Source of the DNA: VBDM01 sp963699535
GTDB taxonomy: Bacteria > Pseudomonadota > Gammaproteobacteria > Burkholderiales > SG8-39
NCBI GenBank assembly: GCA_963699535.1
Contig: CAVOUJ010000016.1
Coordinates: 1 to 64,000, forward strand
Reading direction: 5' to 3'
Length of the DNA: 64,000 nt
In this document: one piece after another, positions 47,779-58,152 of the stretch
Layout of the letters: each line of letters begins with the position of its first letter
How positions within the stretch are numbered: position 1 is the stretch's first letter
The notes under the pieces: generated by a model
What the model was told of the DNA's origin: nothing
Database searches by the model: none
The model's input: the letters and a program-made list of their open reading frames with translations, nothing else
Position numbers and translations under genes: made by a program

Positions 47779-47836
47779 AAACCCGCCCACGGCGCGCGGT
47801 GGAGTCGTCAACCTCTCGGGCGAGACCGGCGCCGCC

Positions 47837-48427
47837 TTGAAGAGGATCGAACGCCTGCTCAGAGTTTGCGCGGGCCTCGCCATCGCTGTCATGGGCGCCG
47901 GGCGGGCGAACGCCGATGCGGAGGTGCAGGTCCTGGGTGTCGCCACCGCCGCTATCGTTCTCGCAGAGATCGTTTCCGATCGCCCGGTCCACGAACAGCC
48001 CGCCCACGCGGCCCTCGAGGGGGGCGTGTTCGATGCAGTGAGCGGTGAGCAGCCGGCCGCCGCCTTCGGCGCCGAATACCGCTTCGGAGCGATCCTGTGG
48101 TGGAAGCTTCGACCCTTCGTGGGCCTCGGCTTCACCTCCGACCAGAGCGTGTACGGCTATGGAGGAATCCGCCTGGCTACGCACTGGGGGGGACATGTCG
48201 TGATCGCGCCGAGCTTCGCGATAGGAGCGTACGGCCGTGGCGAAGGCAAGGACCTCGGCAGTCCTCCGGTCATTGGCCGCTTCGGTCTCGACCTCGAATA
48301 CGCTTTCGATCGCGGAGTGCGCGTGGGACTCGCCTATCACCACATGTCGAACGGGCAGGTCCTGGGTCAGACCAGCAACCCCGGAACCCAGATCATCGGC
48401 GTCACCGTTTCCACCCCGCTCAGGTAG
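47837..48427 (+). CDS. PagL-like lipid A 3-O-deacylase
   Basis: About 196 residues. A signal peptide (LLRVCAGLAIAVMGAGRANA) is followed by an eight-strand-barrel-like sequence with the catalytic motif YHHMSNGQV near the C-terminus, the His-x-Ser of PagL enzymes. FGAEYRFGAILWWKLRPFVGLGFT and YGGIRLATHWGGHVVIAPSFAIGAYGRG match the family. It would remove the 3-O acyl chain of lipid A in the outer membrane. No ATG or GTG precedes the signal peptide sensibly; TTG 47837 fits best. It follows the transglycosylase gene by 58 bp. The frame is intact. Confidence 0.82.
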   Translation: MKRIERLLRVCAGLAIAVMGAGRANADAEVQVLGVATAAIVLAEIVSDRPVHEQPAHAALEGGVFDAVSGEQPAAAFGAEYRFGAILWWKLRPFVGLGFTSDQSVYGYGGIRLATHWGGHVVIAPSFAIGAYGRGEGKDLGSPPVIGRFGLDLEYAFDRGVRVGLAYHHMSNGQVLGQTSNPGTQIIGVTVSTPLR

Positions 48428-48435
48428 CACGAGCG

Positions 48436-48747
48436 TCACCCGGGCGGCAGTCGTTCCCGGTCTCGCCGCGCCCGCTTCGCCCGCCGCCTGTCCAGCCACC
48501 AGGCGACCAGCGGCAGCAGCGCGAGGCCTCCCGGAATCACGACGAGCGCGATATAGGGGCTCATCTTGGACAAGCGCCGGAAGTGGCCCGCCAGCTCTTC
48601 CTTCTCCCGCGACGTCCACTTCTCGCCGTTCCGCGCCTTCATGAGGAGCGGCATCATTTCCTGGGTGCGCGAGAGCTCGTCCCTGAGATGCTTCTTTTCC
48701 CGGTCGATGACGCCGAGGACGCGCTGTACGGGCTGAGGCAATTTCAT
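48436..48747 (-). CDS. Small LETM1-like membrane protein
   Basis: 103 residues. A charged helical N-terminal half (VIDREKKHLRDELSRTQEMMPLL) leads into one membrane segment, YIALVVIPGGLALLPLVAWWLDRRR, whose PGG...LLP pattern matches short bacterial LETM1-like proteins. Function in bacteria is unknown. It converges with the PagL-like gene, with 8 bp between stops. Confidence 0.65.
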   Translation of the reverse strand: MKLPQPVQRVLGVIDREKKHLRDELSRTQEMMPLLMKARNGEKWTSREKEELAGHFRRLSKMSPYIALVVIPGGLALLPLVAWWLDRRRAKRARRDRERLPPG

Positions 48748-48801
48748 TGCGCGGCAGGCCGGTCAAAGCACTCGTCGGCGATCGGGAGTCGTTCGCGACC
48801 G

Positions 48802-49749
48802 CTAAGGAATGGCGTGGGTGATGAATTCCTCCGGCACCCGTTCGCCCCACTGGGACTTCAAGCCTTCCTCCTCCGAAAGCAGATTGGGGCGATGACGGGC
48901 ATTGAGCACGTCGGTGTCGGTCCAGTGCTCGTGCACCCGGCCCCAGGGGTCCTTCCAGTAGTCGTAGATCTGGCTGCCCAGGACGTGCCGTCCTAAGCCC
49001 CACACGTGTTCGTATTTGCGCGTTTCCTGGAGGTGCTCGTGGCCGAGCATGACGTCGTCGATGTTCTGCACCTCGAAGGAGAGGTGGTTGAGCCCGATCT
49101 TGGGGCCTTCGAGGCACAGGAAAACGTGGTGATCGACGAAGGTCCGGCCGCGGTTGCAGCGGTTGAACGATGCGATGATGTTGTCCTTCGAGCCCGCGTA
49201 GACGTCGTCCGAAGGCAGAAAGCCGAACATCTCCCGGTACCACTTTATCTTCTCGCCCGCGTTCTGCGTCATGATCACGGCGTGGGCGATGCGCTTCACC
49301 TGCGAAGGTCCGCGCGATAGCCGCATGAGCTCGCCCGCCCGGCGCAGTTTCTTGTCGCCCCAGTTGAGGACGTTCCTGCGGGTCGGCAGGCGCTTCACCT
49401 TCTTCATCCCGCAAATCACTTCCATCTGGTAGCCGTGCGGGTCGCTGATGCGCACGCGCCTGCCGCCGCCCGGCTCGTCGAGGTTTTCGATGCCGCTCGC
49501 GCCGGGAGCCTTGGCGAATTTCCTGAGGTCGCTCTCATCCTCGACGAAGAACGCCAGGCCGATGAACTTGGATGGGCCGAGAAGGGTGACGTGGAGGTGG
49601 TGGTTCGGATCGGTGCCGCGCATGTAGAGCGCAGTTGGGGTCCGCTCGGCGCGGACCATGCCGAAGTGGGTGAGGAATTCCTCGGCCTCGTCGAGGCTCG
49701 GCGACTGCAGCCGCCCATAGGCGATGTCGGTGACTTTTACGACGGGCAT
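48802..49749 (-). CDS. Type I extradiol dioxygenase (VOC family, 2,3-dihydroxybiphenyl dioxygenase-like)
   Basis: 315 residues with two vicinal-oxygen-chelate modules. The iron ligands appear as H156 (RIAHAVIMT), H222 (GLNHLSFEV) and E274 (GRVHEHWTD) in the C-terminal module. Family text includes RVRISDPHGYQMEVICG. It should cleave a catechol-like ring next to the diol. ATG 49749 starts MPVVKVTDIAYGRL, a normal N-terminus. It is monocistronic in appearance; a solute-binding protein gene lies 73 bp upstream on the same strand. The frame is intact. Confidence 0.87.
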   Translation of the reverse strand: MPVVKVTDIAYGRLQSPSLDEAEEFLTHFGMVRAERTPTALYMRGTDPNHHLHVTLLGPSKFIGLAFFVEDESDLRKFAKAPGASGIENLDEPGGGRRVRISDPHGYQMEVICGMKKVKRLPTRRNVLNWGDKKLRRAGELMRLSRGPSQVKRIAHAVIMTQNAGEKIKWYREMFGFLPSDDVYAGSKDNIIASFNRCNRGRTFVDHHVFLCLEGPKIGLNHLSFEVQNIDDVMLGHEHLQETRKYEHVWGLGRHVLGSQIYDYWKDPWGRVHEHWTDTDVLNARHRPNLLSEEEGLKSQWGERVPEEFITHAIP

Positions 49750-49822
49750 GGGCACGCTCCCACTGTCTGAGGAACTGAGGAAAAGAATACTAGCAGGAGG
49801 TTGCGGCCGACGGTCGCGGCGA

Positions 49823-50749
49823 CTATCGCCGCAAGAGAGACTGGAACCGCGTCGCGACGACCTGCTCGTAGGCCGGCGTGCCGGAAAGAAGGCCCGTCGC
49901 CCGCGCAAAGGCGTTGAGCGAGTCCACCGACTCCGTTGAAATTTCCGGGTCGTAGAACAGCGCGTCACGCCACACGAGCTCGGCGATGAGCGCGAGCTCC
50001 GCTGCCGGGAAATGCCGTTTCGCTGCGTCGCTGGCGATCGAGGGATCGTCCTTCAGAGCGCGCTGGGCCGCGACGATAGCCCGCACCGCTGCGGCGACCT
50101 CCTCGGGGTTTTCCCCGATCTTCCGCTCGGTCGTCACGAATGCCGGGAACGTATAGTGCCGGCAGCCTTCCGGCCCGTCGCCGCGCCGCGCATCGATCAC
50201 CAGGGTCCCGACGCCGCGGCGCAGCGCGACTTCCGCCGCCATGCCATTCGCCCAGAAGCCGTCCACGGTTCCGTCTTCGAGCGCCTTCGCCGCCGCCATG
50301 CCGAAGGAGACGCCGGCACCCGCAGCGCCGGGTACCGGCGCAATTTTCACTTCGCGCTCGGGGTCGATGCCGGACTCGACGAGCATGCGCTTCAATCCGT
50401 CGACCGGGCCCGGCGCCGCGCCGATGCGCAGGCCCTTCAGCGCGCGCAGATCGCCCCGCTTCACTTCCAGGTCCCTGCGCACGACGAGGAACCAGTACAT
50501 GTACTGCGAGAGCGCGCACAGGAGCCTGCAGCCCTTCCAGTCTCGGAAAGCGTAGAGGGCCGCGTGCGCCGCGCCGCCGACGAAGTCGAGCCGCCCTTCG
50601 CGCAGGTCCTCATAAGTCCTGGTCACGGGAAATACGAGCGAGAGGGTCGCCTCCAGGCCTTCCTTCCTGAAGAAACCGAGCTCGACCGCGGCGATCGCCG
50701 GAAAGTACGACGGCGAAACCATGTCGGGGATAGCGATGCGCAGCGGCAC
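49823..50749 (-). CDS. NMT1/SsuA-like substrate-binding protein without signal peptide
   Basis: 308 residues resembling ABC-type nitrate/taurine/pyrimidine-binding proteins: PSYFPAIAAVELGFFRKEGLEATLSLVFPVTRTYEDLREGRLDFVGGAAHAALYAF and LKGLRIGAAPGPVDGLKRMLVESGID. The protein begins MPLRIAIPDMVSPSYF, already inside the fold, and no export signal is found in any upstream extension I can see. It may act in the cytosol, as 4,5-dihydroxyphthalate-decarboxylase-like members do. It lies 3 bp after the ettA stop. The frame is intact. Confidence 0.8.
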   Translation of the reverse strand: MPLRIAIPDMVSPSYFPAIAAVELGFFRKEGLEATLSLVFPVTRTYEDLREGRLDFVGGAAHAALYAFRDWKGCRLLCALSQYMYWFLVVRRDLEVKRGDLRALKGLRIGAAPGPVDGLKRMLVESGIDPEREVKIAPVPGAAGAGVSFGMAAAKALEDGTVDGFWANGMAAEVALRRGVGTLVIDARRGDGPEGCRHYTFPAFVTTERKIGENPEEVAAAVRAIVAAQRALKDDPSIASDAAKRHFPAAELALIAELVWRDALFYDPEISTESVDSLNAFARATGLLSGTPAYEQVVATRFQSLLRR

Positions 50750-50752
50750 GGC

Positions 50753-52420
<1,668 letters not shown>

Positions 52421-52531
52421 ATCTTTTCGCGGTTCCCGGAGCAAGCTTAACGCAATTGGCGGAAAATGCGGCCAAGAACTGCGCCATCCCGAACGCGCCG
52501 CGGGCAGACGCGTAACTCCGACGAGGACCTC

Positions 52532-53741
52532 ATGGACTGGATCTTCCACCCCGCCGTAACGATGTACCTTCGGTTCACGAACATCGCCCGATTTCCCATC
52601 GCGGGCTCTTTCTTCCTGATTCCACTCGGCGTCGCGGTGTACCAGGGCTACCCGCAGCTTTCAGCGGGCGCGTTGGCCGGAATCGCGGCGACGCTGCTGC
52701 TCGCGTTCTATTTTCTCGCGGGCCTGTTCTACTCCTCGAAGTACGGCTGGGGGATCATCGAGGGTCTCGCCCAGCGCATCAACGAATGCGATCTGCAGCG
52801 CTCCCGGGCGGACGAGCGCCACAATCTCCTTCGCGGCCAGTTCGGCAGGATGTACAGGACGCTCAACCAGGCGCGGGACAACCTGCGCGAGATCGTGAGC
52901 CAGGTTCGCGCGAGCGCCGGTGTCATCAACGCGGGAACGAAGGAAATCGCCGCCGGAGCGCAGAACCTCTCGCTTCGGACCGAACAGCAGGCCACCACGC
53001 TGGAGCAGACCGCGTCGGGGATCGAAGAGCTGGCCGCCGCGGCAAAGCAGAACGCCGAGAACTGCCAGACGGCGAGCGGGCTGTCCAAGACCGCAACCGA
53101 AGTGGCGAAAAAGGTTGCCCGCACGGTGAACCGGGCGGTCGACAGCATGGGGCTGATCGACAAGAGTTCCCGGAGAATCGTGGACATCATCGGGGTGATC
53201 GAGGGGATCGCCTTTCAGACCAACATCCTCGCGCTCAACGCGGCAGTGGAAGCGGCCCGCGCGGGCGAGCAGGGACGAGGGTTCGCCGTGGTCGCAAGCG
53301 AAGTGAGAGGCCTCGCGCAGAGGAGCGCGCAGGCAGCGAAGGAGATCAAGACACTGATCGAGGAATCCGCCGGCAACGTGGCCGAGGGGGGCAAGCTCGT
53401 CGACGAGGCAGGCAGAACCATCGACGAGATCGTCGTGGGCGCGGAGCAGGTGACGAAGCTCCTCGAGCGAGATCGCGGTGGCCTCCCGGGAGCAGAGCGC
53501 CGGCATCGAGGAGATCAACAAGGCGATCGTGCAGATGGAGAACACGACTCAGCAGAACGCGGCGCTCGTCGAGCAGGCCAGCGCGTCCACCCTTTCTTTC
53601 GAAGAGGAATCGCGCCGGCTGATCGAGGTGGTCGGCAAGTTCCTTTTGGACCCGGAAGCCGAGGTCTCTCGGGCGCACTTCGTCATAGACCGGCCGGCGT
53701 TGCCGAGCACAGGCAGGACGCACAATGCCGGAGTTCCCTGA
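52532..53741 (+). CDS. Methyl-accepting chemotaxis protein without periplasmic sensor, frame-broken
   Basis: About 402 residues. Two membrane segments near residues 20-40 and 48-68 are joined by a loop of only about ten residues, so there is no periplasmic sensor. A methyl-accepting cytoplasmic coiled coil follows, with the hairpin tip RIVDIIGVIEGIAFQTNILALNAAVEAARAGEQGRGFAVVASEVRGLAQRSAQAAKEIK. A frame change near 53470 precedes IAVASREQSAGIEEINKAIVQMENTTQQNAALVEQASA. ATG 52532 has a GAGGACC site. It overlaps the next gene by 17 bp. No che genes are nearby. Confidence 0.87.
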
Positions 53742-54610
53742 CGTTACCGTTTACGTCGAACACCTCGAGTCCCGCCTGCCCAAACAGGTTCTCTCGACGG
53801 TGCGGCTTCTCAGTCCCTTTGTGCTGCGCAGCGTCGACCCTCCGATCGCGCGTGCGGAGGGAAGAGAGGTCACGAGCGTACGGCGCCTCGGCAAGCGCAT
53901 CGTGATCGCGCTCGAGGCGAGCCTGTTCCTCGTGCTGCACCTCATGATCGCGGGAAGGCTGCGCTGGATCGACAAGAACGCCAAGCTCCCGGGACGAATC
54001 TCGCTCGCGGCCTTCGAGTTTCCGAACGGAACGCTCGCCTTCACCGAGGCCGGGACCAAGCGCCGCGCCTCCCTCCACCTCGTGCGAGGGCGAAACGGCG
54101 CTCGCCGCGATGGATCCGGGAGGGCTCGAAGTCCTCGATGCAAGCGCGGAGGAATTCGCCACGCGGCTAAGACAGGACAACCACACTTTGAAGCGAGCGC
54201 TCACCGATCCGCGGATCTTCAGCGGAATCGGTAATGCCTACTCAGACGAAATCCTGCACCGGGCGAGGCTCTCGCCCGTCGCGCTCACTGCTTCGCTATC
54301 GGACGATGATTCGAAACGTCTTCACGAGGCCGCGCGTTCGACGCTCACCGAATGGACCGAGCGACTCAGAAAGGAGGCCGGTGCCGAATTCCCGGAGACC
54401 GTCACCGCGTTCCGCGAAGGTATGGCCGTGCACGGACGCTACCGCAAGCCCTGTCCCGTCTGTGGCTCGCCGGTGCAGCGCATCGTGTACGCCGACAACG
54501 AAACCAACTACTGCGCGCGCTGCCAGACCGGAGGCCGGATTCTTGCCGACCACGCGCTGTCGCGTCTGCTGAAGAAGAGCTGGCCGAGGTCCATCGACGA
54601 GCTGGAGTGA
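53725..54610 (+). CDS. Fpg/Nei-family DNA glycosylase, frame-broken
   Basis: About 295 residues. It begins MPEFPDVTVYVEHL, giving the catalytic Pro2-Glu3 pair. The helix-two-turn-helix region is FATRLRQDNHTLKRALTDPRIFSGIGNAYSDEILHRARLSP. A C-terminal zinc finger (CPVCGSPVQRIVY, then TNYCARCQTGG) completes the family. A single frame change near 54090 lies between SLHLVRG and MDPGGLEVLDA. It should excise oxidised bases and nick the strand. The start lies within the 3' end of the chemoreceptor gene. Confidence 0.88.
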
Positions 54611-54634
54611 GGCGCGGACTCGCGCGCCCGGCCG

Positions 54635-55090
54635 TCAGCGCCGGGAGCTCCGGTCGTCCTCACGCCCGATGCCGTGGCGGTAGACCAGCGTGCCGCCGAG
54701 CCACCCTCCCACGACGAGCACCGCGGCGCCGGCGAATGCGAGCCCGAGCGCCCACGCCGTCGGCGCCATTGCTGCTCCTGCTTTCGCGCGCAGGACCCAG
54801 CTCGCGCCGAAAATGAAAGTGGCGCCGACCATGGCCATCATGTGCGACGTCGCCGTGTCGATCGCCGGTTCGCCCGGCGATAGCGCGAAGAACTCGAAGA
54901 GGCCTGTGACAACCGTGGGCAGCGCGGCGGCGAGACCGAGAGCCAGGCACCAATAGCTCAGTTGCCACCACAGCGGATCCGACGCCTGCCACCACCCCAG
55001 GAGATCCCAGAGCACGGCCGAGAGCCAGAGACCGATCGGGAAATGAACAAGCGCCGGGTGCAGCGGGTGTCCGGCAACGCGCGCTCGCAT
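54635..55090 (-). CDS. DUF2231 membrane protein
   Basis: 151 residues with four membrane segments and the DUF2231 opening GHPLHPALVHFPIGLWLSAVLWDLL. The conserved His residues of the first segment suggest a haem- or metal-related role, but function is unknown. It lies 15 bp downstream of another small membrane protein on the same strand, and the two probably share a transcript with the ECF sigma gene further upstream. Confidence 0.82.
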   Translation of the reverse strand: MRARVAGHPLHPALVHFPIGLWLSAVLWDLLGWWQASDPLWWQLSYWCLALGLAAALPTVVTGLFEFFALSPGEPAIDTATSHMMAMVGATFIFGASWVLRAKAGAAMAPTAWALGLAFAGAAVLVVGGWLGGTLVYRHGIGREDDRSSRR

Positions 55091-55105
55091 CGTTTCGCTT
55101 CCGCG

Positions 55106-55453
55106 TCAGGCCCTTGCGATTCCGGCGAGGAGCAGGACGAATGCCGCGACCGCTACTGTCGCGTGGATGACGACTGCGGGAGCCGGTAGGCGCCGCCCTC
55201 GGATGTGATAACTGAACACGAAGAATCCGCCGAGCGCGGCGACGACGAAGAGCCCGAGCGCCCAGCCTACCAGGCCACCGCTACCGGCCCGCAGCACCAC
55301 CCACAGCAGAATCACCAGAGCCGTCGCGGCCACGACGCCGTGCAGCACCGCCAGCGCACCGGGAGGATTGCGCTCCTTCTTGAAGTAGATGTAAGCCATC
55401 GTCAACCCGCCGAGCGCGGCGAGTGCGAACAGCGCTGCTGAAACGATCAACAT
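55106..55453 (-). CDS. Small four-helix membrane protein, unknown
   Basis: 115 residues that are almost entirely membrane segments (LIVSAALFALAALGGLTMAYIYF, VVAATALVILLWVVLRAG, GWALGLFVVAALGGFFVFSYHIRG, AVVIHATVAVAAFVLLLAGIARA). No motif is recognised beyond conserved-looking His residues (LHGVV, SYHIRG, VIHATV), which together with the adjacent DUF2231 protein could suggest haem binding. It lies 55 bp after the ECF sigma gene. The frame is intact. Confidence 0.65.
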   Translation of the reverse strand: MLIVSAALFALAALGGLTMAYIYFKKERNPPGALAVLHGVVAATALVILLWVVLRAGSGGLVGWALGLFVVAALGGFFVFSYHIRGRRLPAPAVVIHATVAVAAFVLLLAGIARA

Positions 55454-55508
55454 GAGACCTCCGTTTGAGAATCGACTTCAATCGCGGGACCGACGGTCCG
55501 TGTGAACA

Positions 55509-56215
55509 TCAGGCGCCGCGCCCGCCATGCTCGAGCGCCACGATCACCTTGGCGACGATCCGGTCGCAACGTGCTCCAGCGAAGGCGAAAGCGTCGCCGT
55601 GCGCGAGGTCGATTTCCCTGGAGAGCGCTTCGCGCAGCAGGCTCCTTGCGCGGAAAGAAGCGCGTGCGCACGGTGGCTTCGGGAATGCCGAGGGCGGCCG
55701 CGGTTTCCTCCACCGAGAACTCCTCGACGGCGCGCAGTACGAACACGGTGCGGAACGCGTCGGGCAGCTCGTCGATCCTGGCCTCAAGCAGCCGGCGCGT
55801 CTCCGCGCGCCGCGCGGATTGCTCGGGTTGCTCGGGTTTCGATTCGTTCATGCCATCCTCCGGAATGTCTTCGGCCTCTGCCTCGCCGTCGAGCCGAATG
55901 ACTTCGGCGCTGCGGCGGCGCTTGCGAAACCGTGCGATCGCCTCGTTCGCAACGATGCGCACGAGCCAGGTCGAGAGCTTCGCGTCGCCGCGAAACCCGC
56001 TGATCGCCCCGTAGGCGAGCAGATAGGCCTCCTGCACCGCATCCTCGGCCTCGGCGTCGTCCTTGAGAATGCTGCGGGCCGTGCGGTAGAGCATCTGGTT
56101 GTGCCGGCGCATCAGCAGCTCGAACGCACCCCGATCGCCGGAGGCTATGCGATGCGCCAGCTCGGGGTCGGATAACGTGTCGCAGGCGGCTGTAGAAGCT
56201 TGCGGTCCGCATATG
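55509..56215 (-). CDS. ECF-type RNA polymerase sigma factor, frame-broken
   Basis: Region 2 is seen in FELLMRRHNQMLYRTARSILKDDAEAEDAVQEAYLLAYGAISGFRGDAKLSTWLVRIVANEAIARFRKR. Region 4 is LLEARIDELPDAFRTVFVLRAVEEFSVEETAAALGIPEATVRTRFF. About 235 residues result after two frame changes, near 56185 and 55650. ATG 56215 follows AGGAGA. The DxxPEQ-rich linker between regions is normal. No anti-sigma gene is recognisable; the two small membrane proteins downstream could play that part, but they lack the usual zinc motif. Target genes are unknown. Confidence 0.85.
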
Positions 56216-56283
56216 CGTCTCCTGAAATCCTTTACGCCGGATTCGCGCCATTGGATGAAGGATGGGCCGGATGCGCTCCCGGC

Positions 56284-56523
56284 CTAAGCCTCTTGGGTCT
56301 GCTTGTCGTCGCGGATCCCCGGGTAGGTGTCTGACGCGACCTGACGCTGTCCCTCTTCATCGTACCAATACAGCTTGCCGGCCTCTTCACCCCGGGTGAT
56401 CTTGTGTGTTCCATCGCAGAACGGCAGGGTGCCGGAGAGTCCGCAGCCGCAGATGTATCGGGTCTCGGCGCCGACGGTCACTTCATAGGGCTTGTCGCGA
56501 AAGCGCTTGACGAGTCTTGCCAT
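56284..56523 (-). CDS. CDGSH iron-sulfur domain protein
   Basis: 79 residues. The 2Fe-2S ligands are C25, C27, C36 and H40 in ICGCGLSGTLPFCDGTH, the defining CDGSH motif. It should be a small redox or cluster-transfer protein in the cytosol. ATG 56523 follows AAAAGGAGC. It is divergent, with 144 bp between starts, from a flavin reductase, which could be its electron donor. Its stop lies 68 bp upstream of the ECF sigma gene on the same strand. Confidence 0.93.
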   Translation of the reverse strand: MARLVKRFRDKPYEVTVGAETRYICGCGLSGTLPFCDGTHKITRGEEAGKLYWYDEEGQRQVASDTYPGIRDDKQTQEA

Positions 56524-56667
56524 GATTTGCTCCTTTTGGGCGCGCGGTCGACCGATTGGATGAGACTGCCGGGCGCCGCGTTCCCGCCACTTGAGGAACG
56601 CGAGCAGCGTAAAACGCATCTCATCGGTCGAGCTGGAATAGAACCGCCTGATCGGAAAGGACGCGAC

Positions 56668-57390
56668 ATGCCCAAGTACGAGACCACACTTCTTGGAAGC
56701 GAGACCGTCGCTGAAGAGACGATGGCGTTTCGTTTCGCACGGCCCGCGGACTTCAGATTCGAGGCGGGACAGTCGATGAACCTGTCCCTCATCGATCCGC
56801 CCGAGACCGACGCCAAAGGCAACGCGAGAACCTTTTCGATCGTCAGCGCCCCTCACGAGACCGAGCTCGTGATCGCCACGCGAATGCGCGACACGGCGTT
56901 CAAGCGCGTGCTCAAGCCGATGCCGGCGGGCGGGCGCGTCAGTCTCCGGGGCCCCGCGGGCAAGTTTACGCTGGACGACGCGGACGCCCGGCCTGCCGTG
57001 TTCCTCGCCGGCGGCATCGGCATCACGCCATTCGTGAGCATGCTGCGCCACGCGGCGCAGAGCCGACTCGAACGCGACCTCTGGTTGTTCTACTCCAACC
57101 GACGGCCCGAGGACGCGGCGTTCCTGGACGAGTTGTCGGCGCTTCCGAAACGCAATCCGCGCTTCCGCTTCGTCGGCACCATGGTCGAAATGGACAAGTC
57201 GAGCCGGCCGTGGAGCGGCGAAACCGGGTTTCTCGACCGCGCCATGCTCCGGCGCCACCTGAAGGATCTCGCCGCGAACGTCTACTACGTCGCGGGACCG
57301 ACCGGACTGGTCGAAGCCATGCAGAAAATGCTCACCGGAGCGGGAGTCGCGGAGGACGCGATCCACACCGACGAGTTCTTCGGCTATTAG
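56668..57390 (+). CDS. FAD-binding ferredoxin-NADP(+) reductase-like oxidoreductase
   Basis: 240 residues. The flavin-binding barrel has RTFSIVSAPHETELVIATRM (the RxxS motif) and GRVSLRGPAGKF. The pyridine-nucleotide domain has AVFLAGGIGITPFVSML and NVYYVAGPTGLVEAMQKMLTGAGV. The C-terminal DEFFGY ends in an aromatic residue that would stack on the flavin. No 2Fe-2S domain is attached, so a separate electron acceptor is needed. The divergent CDGSH protein is a candidate. The start has a GGAAAGGA site. The frame is intact. Confidence 0.88.
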   Translation: MPKYETTLLGSETVAEETMAFRFARPADFRFEAGQSMNLSLIDPPETDAKGNARTFSIVSAPHETELVIATRMRDTAFKRVLKPMPAGGRVSLRGPAGKFTLDDADARPAVFLAGGIGITPFVSMLRHAAQSRLERDLWLFYSNRRPEDAAFLDELSALPKRNPRFRFVGTMVEMDKSSRPWSGETGFLDRAMLRRHLKDLAANVYYVAGPTGLVEAMQKMLTGAGVAEDAIHTDEFFGY

Positions 57391-57427
57391 GCGATACCCA
57401 GACCGGGCATTCTCGGGGCAGGAAGCG

Positions 57428-57922
57428 TTACCTACGTCTTACTGAGGTTCTCTTGCAGGCTTCCAATGCTGTAGTTCGCTGTTCGAAGTCATAACTTGGT
57501 GGTGCTACATAGTTAGCACAACTCAGGTCGACTACTTTTTCCACAATGACGTTCGGGGCAGTGGCAAGTATGGAGCCCCGACAAGATTGGGCTGCGGCAG
57601 CACGATGATCAAAATCATAGTGCGGCGGAGCAATGAAACTCACGCAAGAAACATCATTCACATCTTGGCACACTCGGGCCGCCTGCATGCGGTGATCAAA
57701 ATCATAGTGCGGCGGAGCAATGTAACTTACGCAAGAAACATCATTCACATCTTGGCACACCTGGGCCGCCTGCACGCGGTGATCAAAATCATGGTGGGCC
57801 GGTGCCACATACACGATACAGCGCATATACTGCTCCGAAGTTTGCGCAAGAGCCACACTACTCATCAGGGACAGCAAGGCAAAGCCCGCGAGCGTCAGGA
57901 ATCGAAGGGGCCGGGTTTTCAC
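57428..57922 (-). CDS. Secreted four-repeat Cys/His protein, unrecognised family
   Basis: 164 residues beginning at GTG 57922 after AAAGGAGCGAACC. A signal peptide (LTLAGFALLSLMSSVALAQ) is followed by four repeats of the pattern C-x2-[YF]-[VI]-A-P-x-x-[HY]-D-F-[DE]-[HQ]-R, then x3-A-x3-C. Each repeat is therefore bracketed by two Cys, which could form disulfides outside the cell. The His/Asp/Tyr content (PPHYDFDHR) could bind a metal or ligand. The first three repeats are close copies; the fourth has diverged (APPSYDFEQR). I know no named family with this pattern. Base composition is clearly lower in GC than the neighbours. It converges with the flavin reductase gene. Confidence 0.7.
   Translation of the reverse strand: MKTRPLRFLTLAGFALLSLMSSVALAQTSEQYMRCIVYVAPAHHDFDHRVQAAQVCQDVNDVSCVSYIAPPHYDFDHRMQAARVCQDVNDVSCVSFIAPPHYDFDHRAAAAQSCRGSILATAPNVIVEKVVDLSCANYVAPPSYDFEQRTTALEACKRTSVRRR
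57604..57798. repeat. 87-bp tandem DNA repeat inside the secreted repeat-protein gene
   Basis: Units begin at 57604, 57691 and 57778, exactly 87 bp (29 codons) apart. Units one and two differ at only a few positions, and the third matches for its first ~16 bases. The near-identity shows recent duplication, and the period keeps the reading frame. Confidence 0.85.
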
Positions 57923-58152
57923 GGTTCGCTCCTTTCTTTGGACTTGCGATCATAACGCCCACCCCGAAAGAGGTGTTGACCCCGGATGTGTAGGCGCTTG
58001 TAAGGGCTGTTTCGCCGGGCGCTGGTAGTTGTCGGCACTCGTCTCGGCGAGTAGAGGCCCCGGATCCCATTTCCGGGCAAGGGATAGACAAATCAATTCG
58101 GGCGCGAACTCTGAACGGCCCGCGCGTTTGACGCCCCCTTTACAATAGCCGC
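57923..58152. other. Intergenic region before uvrA
   Basis: 230 bp divergent region. TACAAT at 58141-58146 could be a -10 box, but it would place transcription at the ATG itself. No LexA-type CTGT-N8-ACAG site was seen. Nothing else stands out. Confidence 0.3.

Noticed and set aside
49823..50749. Periplasmic ABC receptor assignment for the SsuA-like protein
   Set aside because: No signal peptide or lipobox is found, so a periplasmic location is not claimed.
57604..57798. Possible CRISPR array, from regular 87-bp repeats
   Set aside because: Repeat units abut without unique spacers and encode in-frame protein repeats; no cas genes are present.
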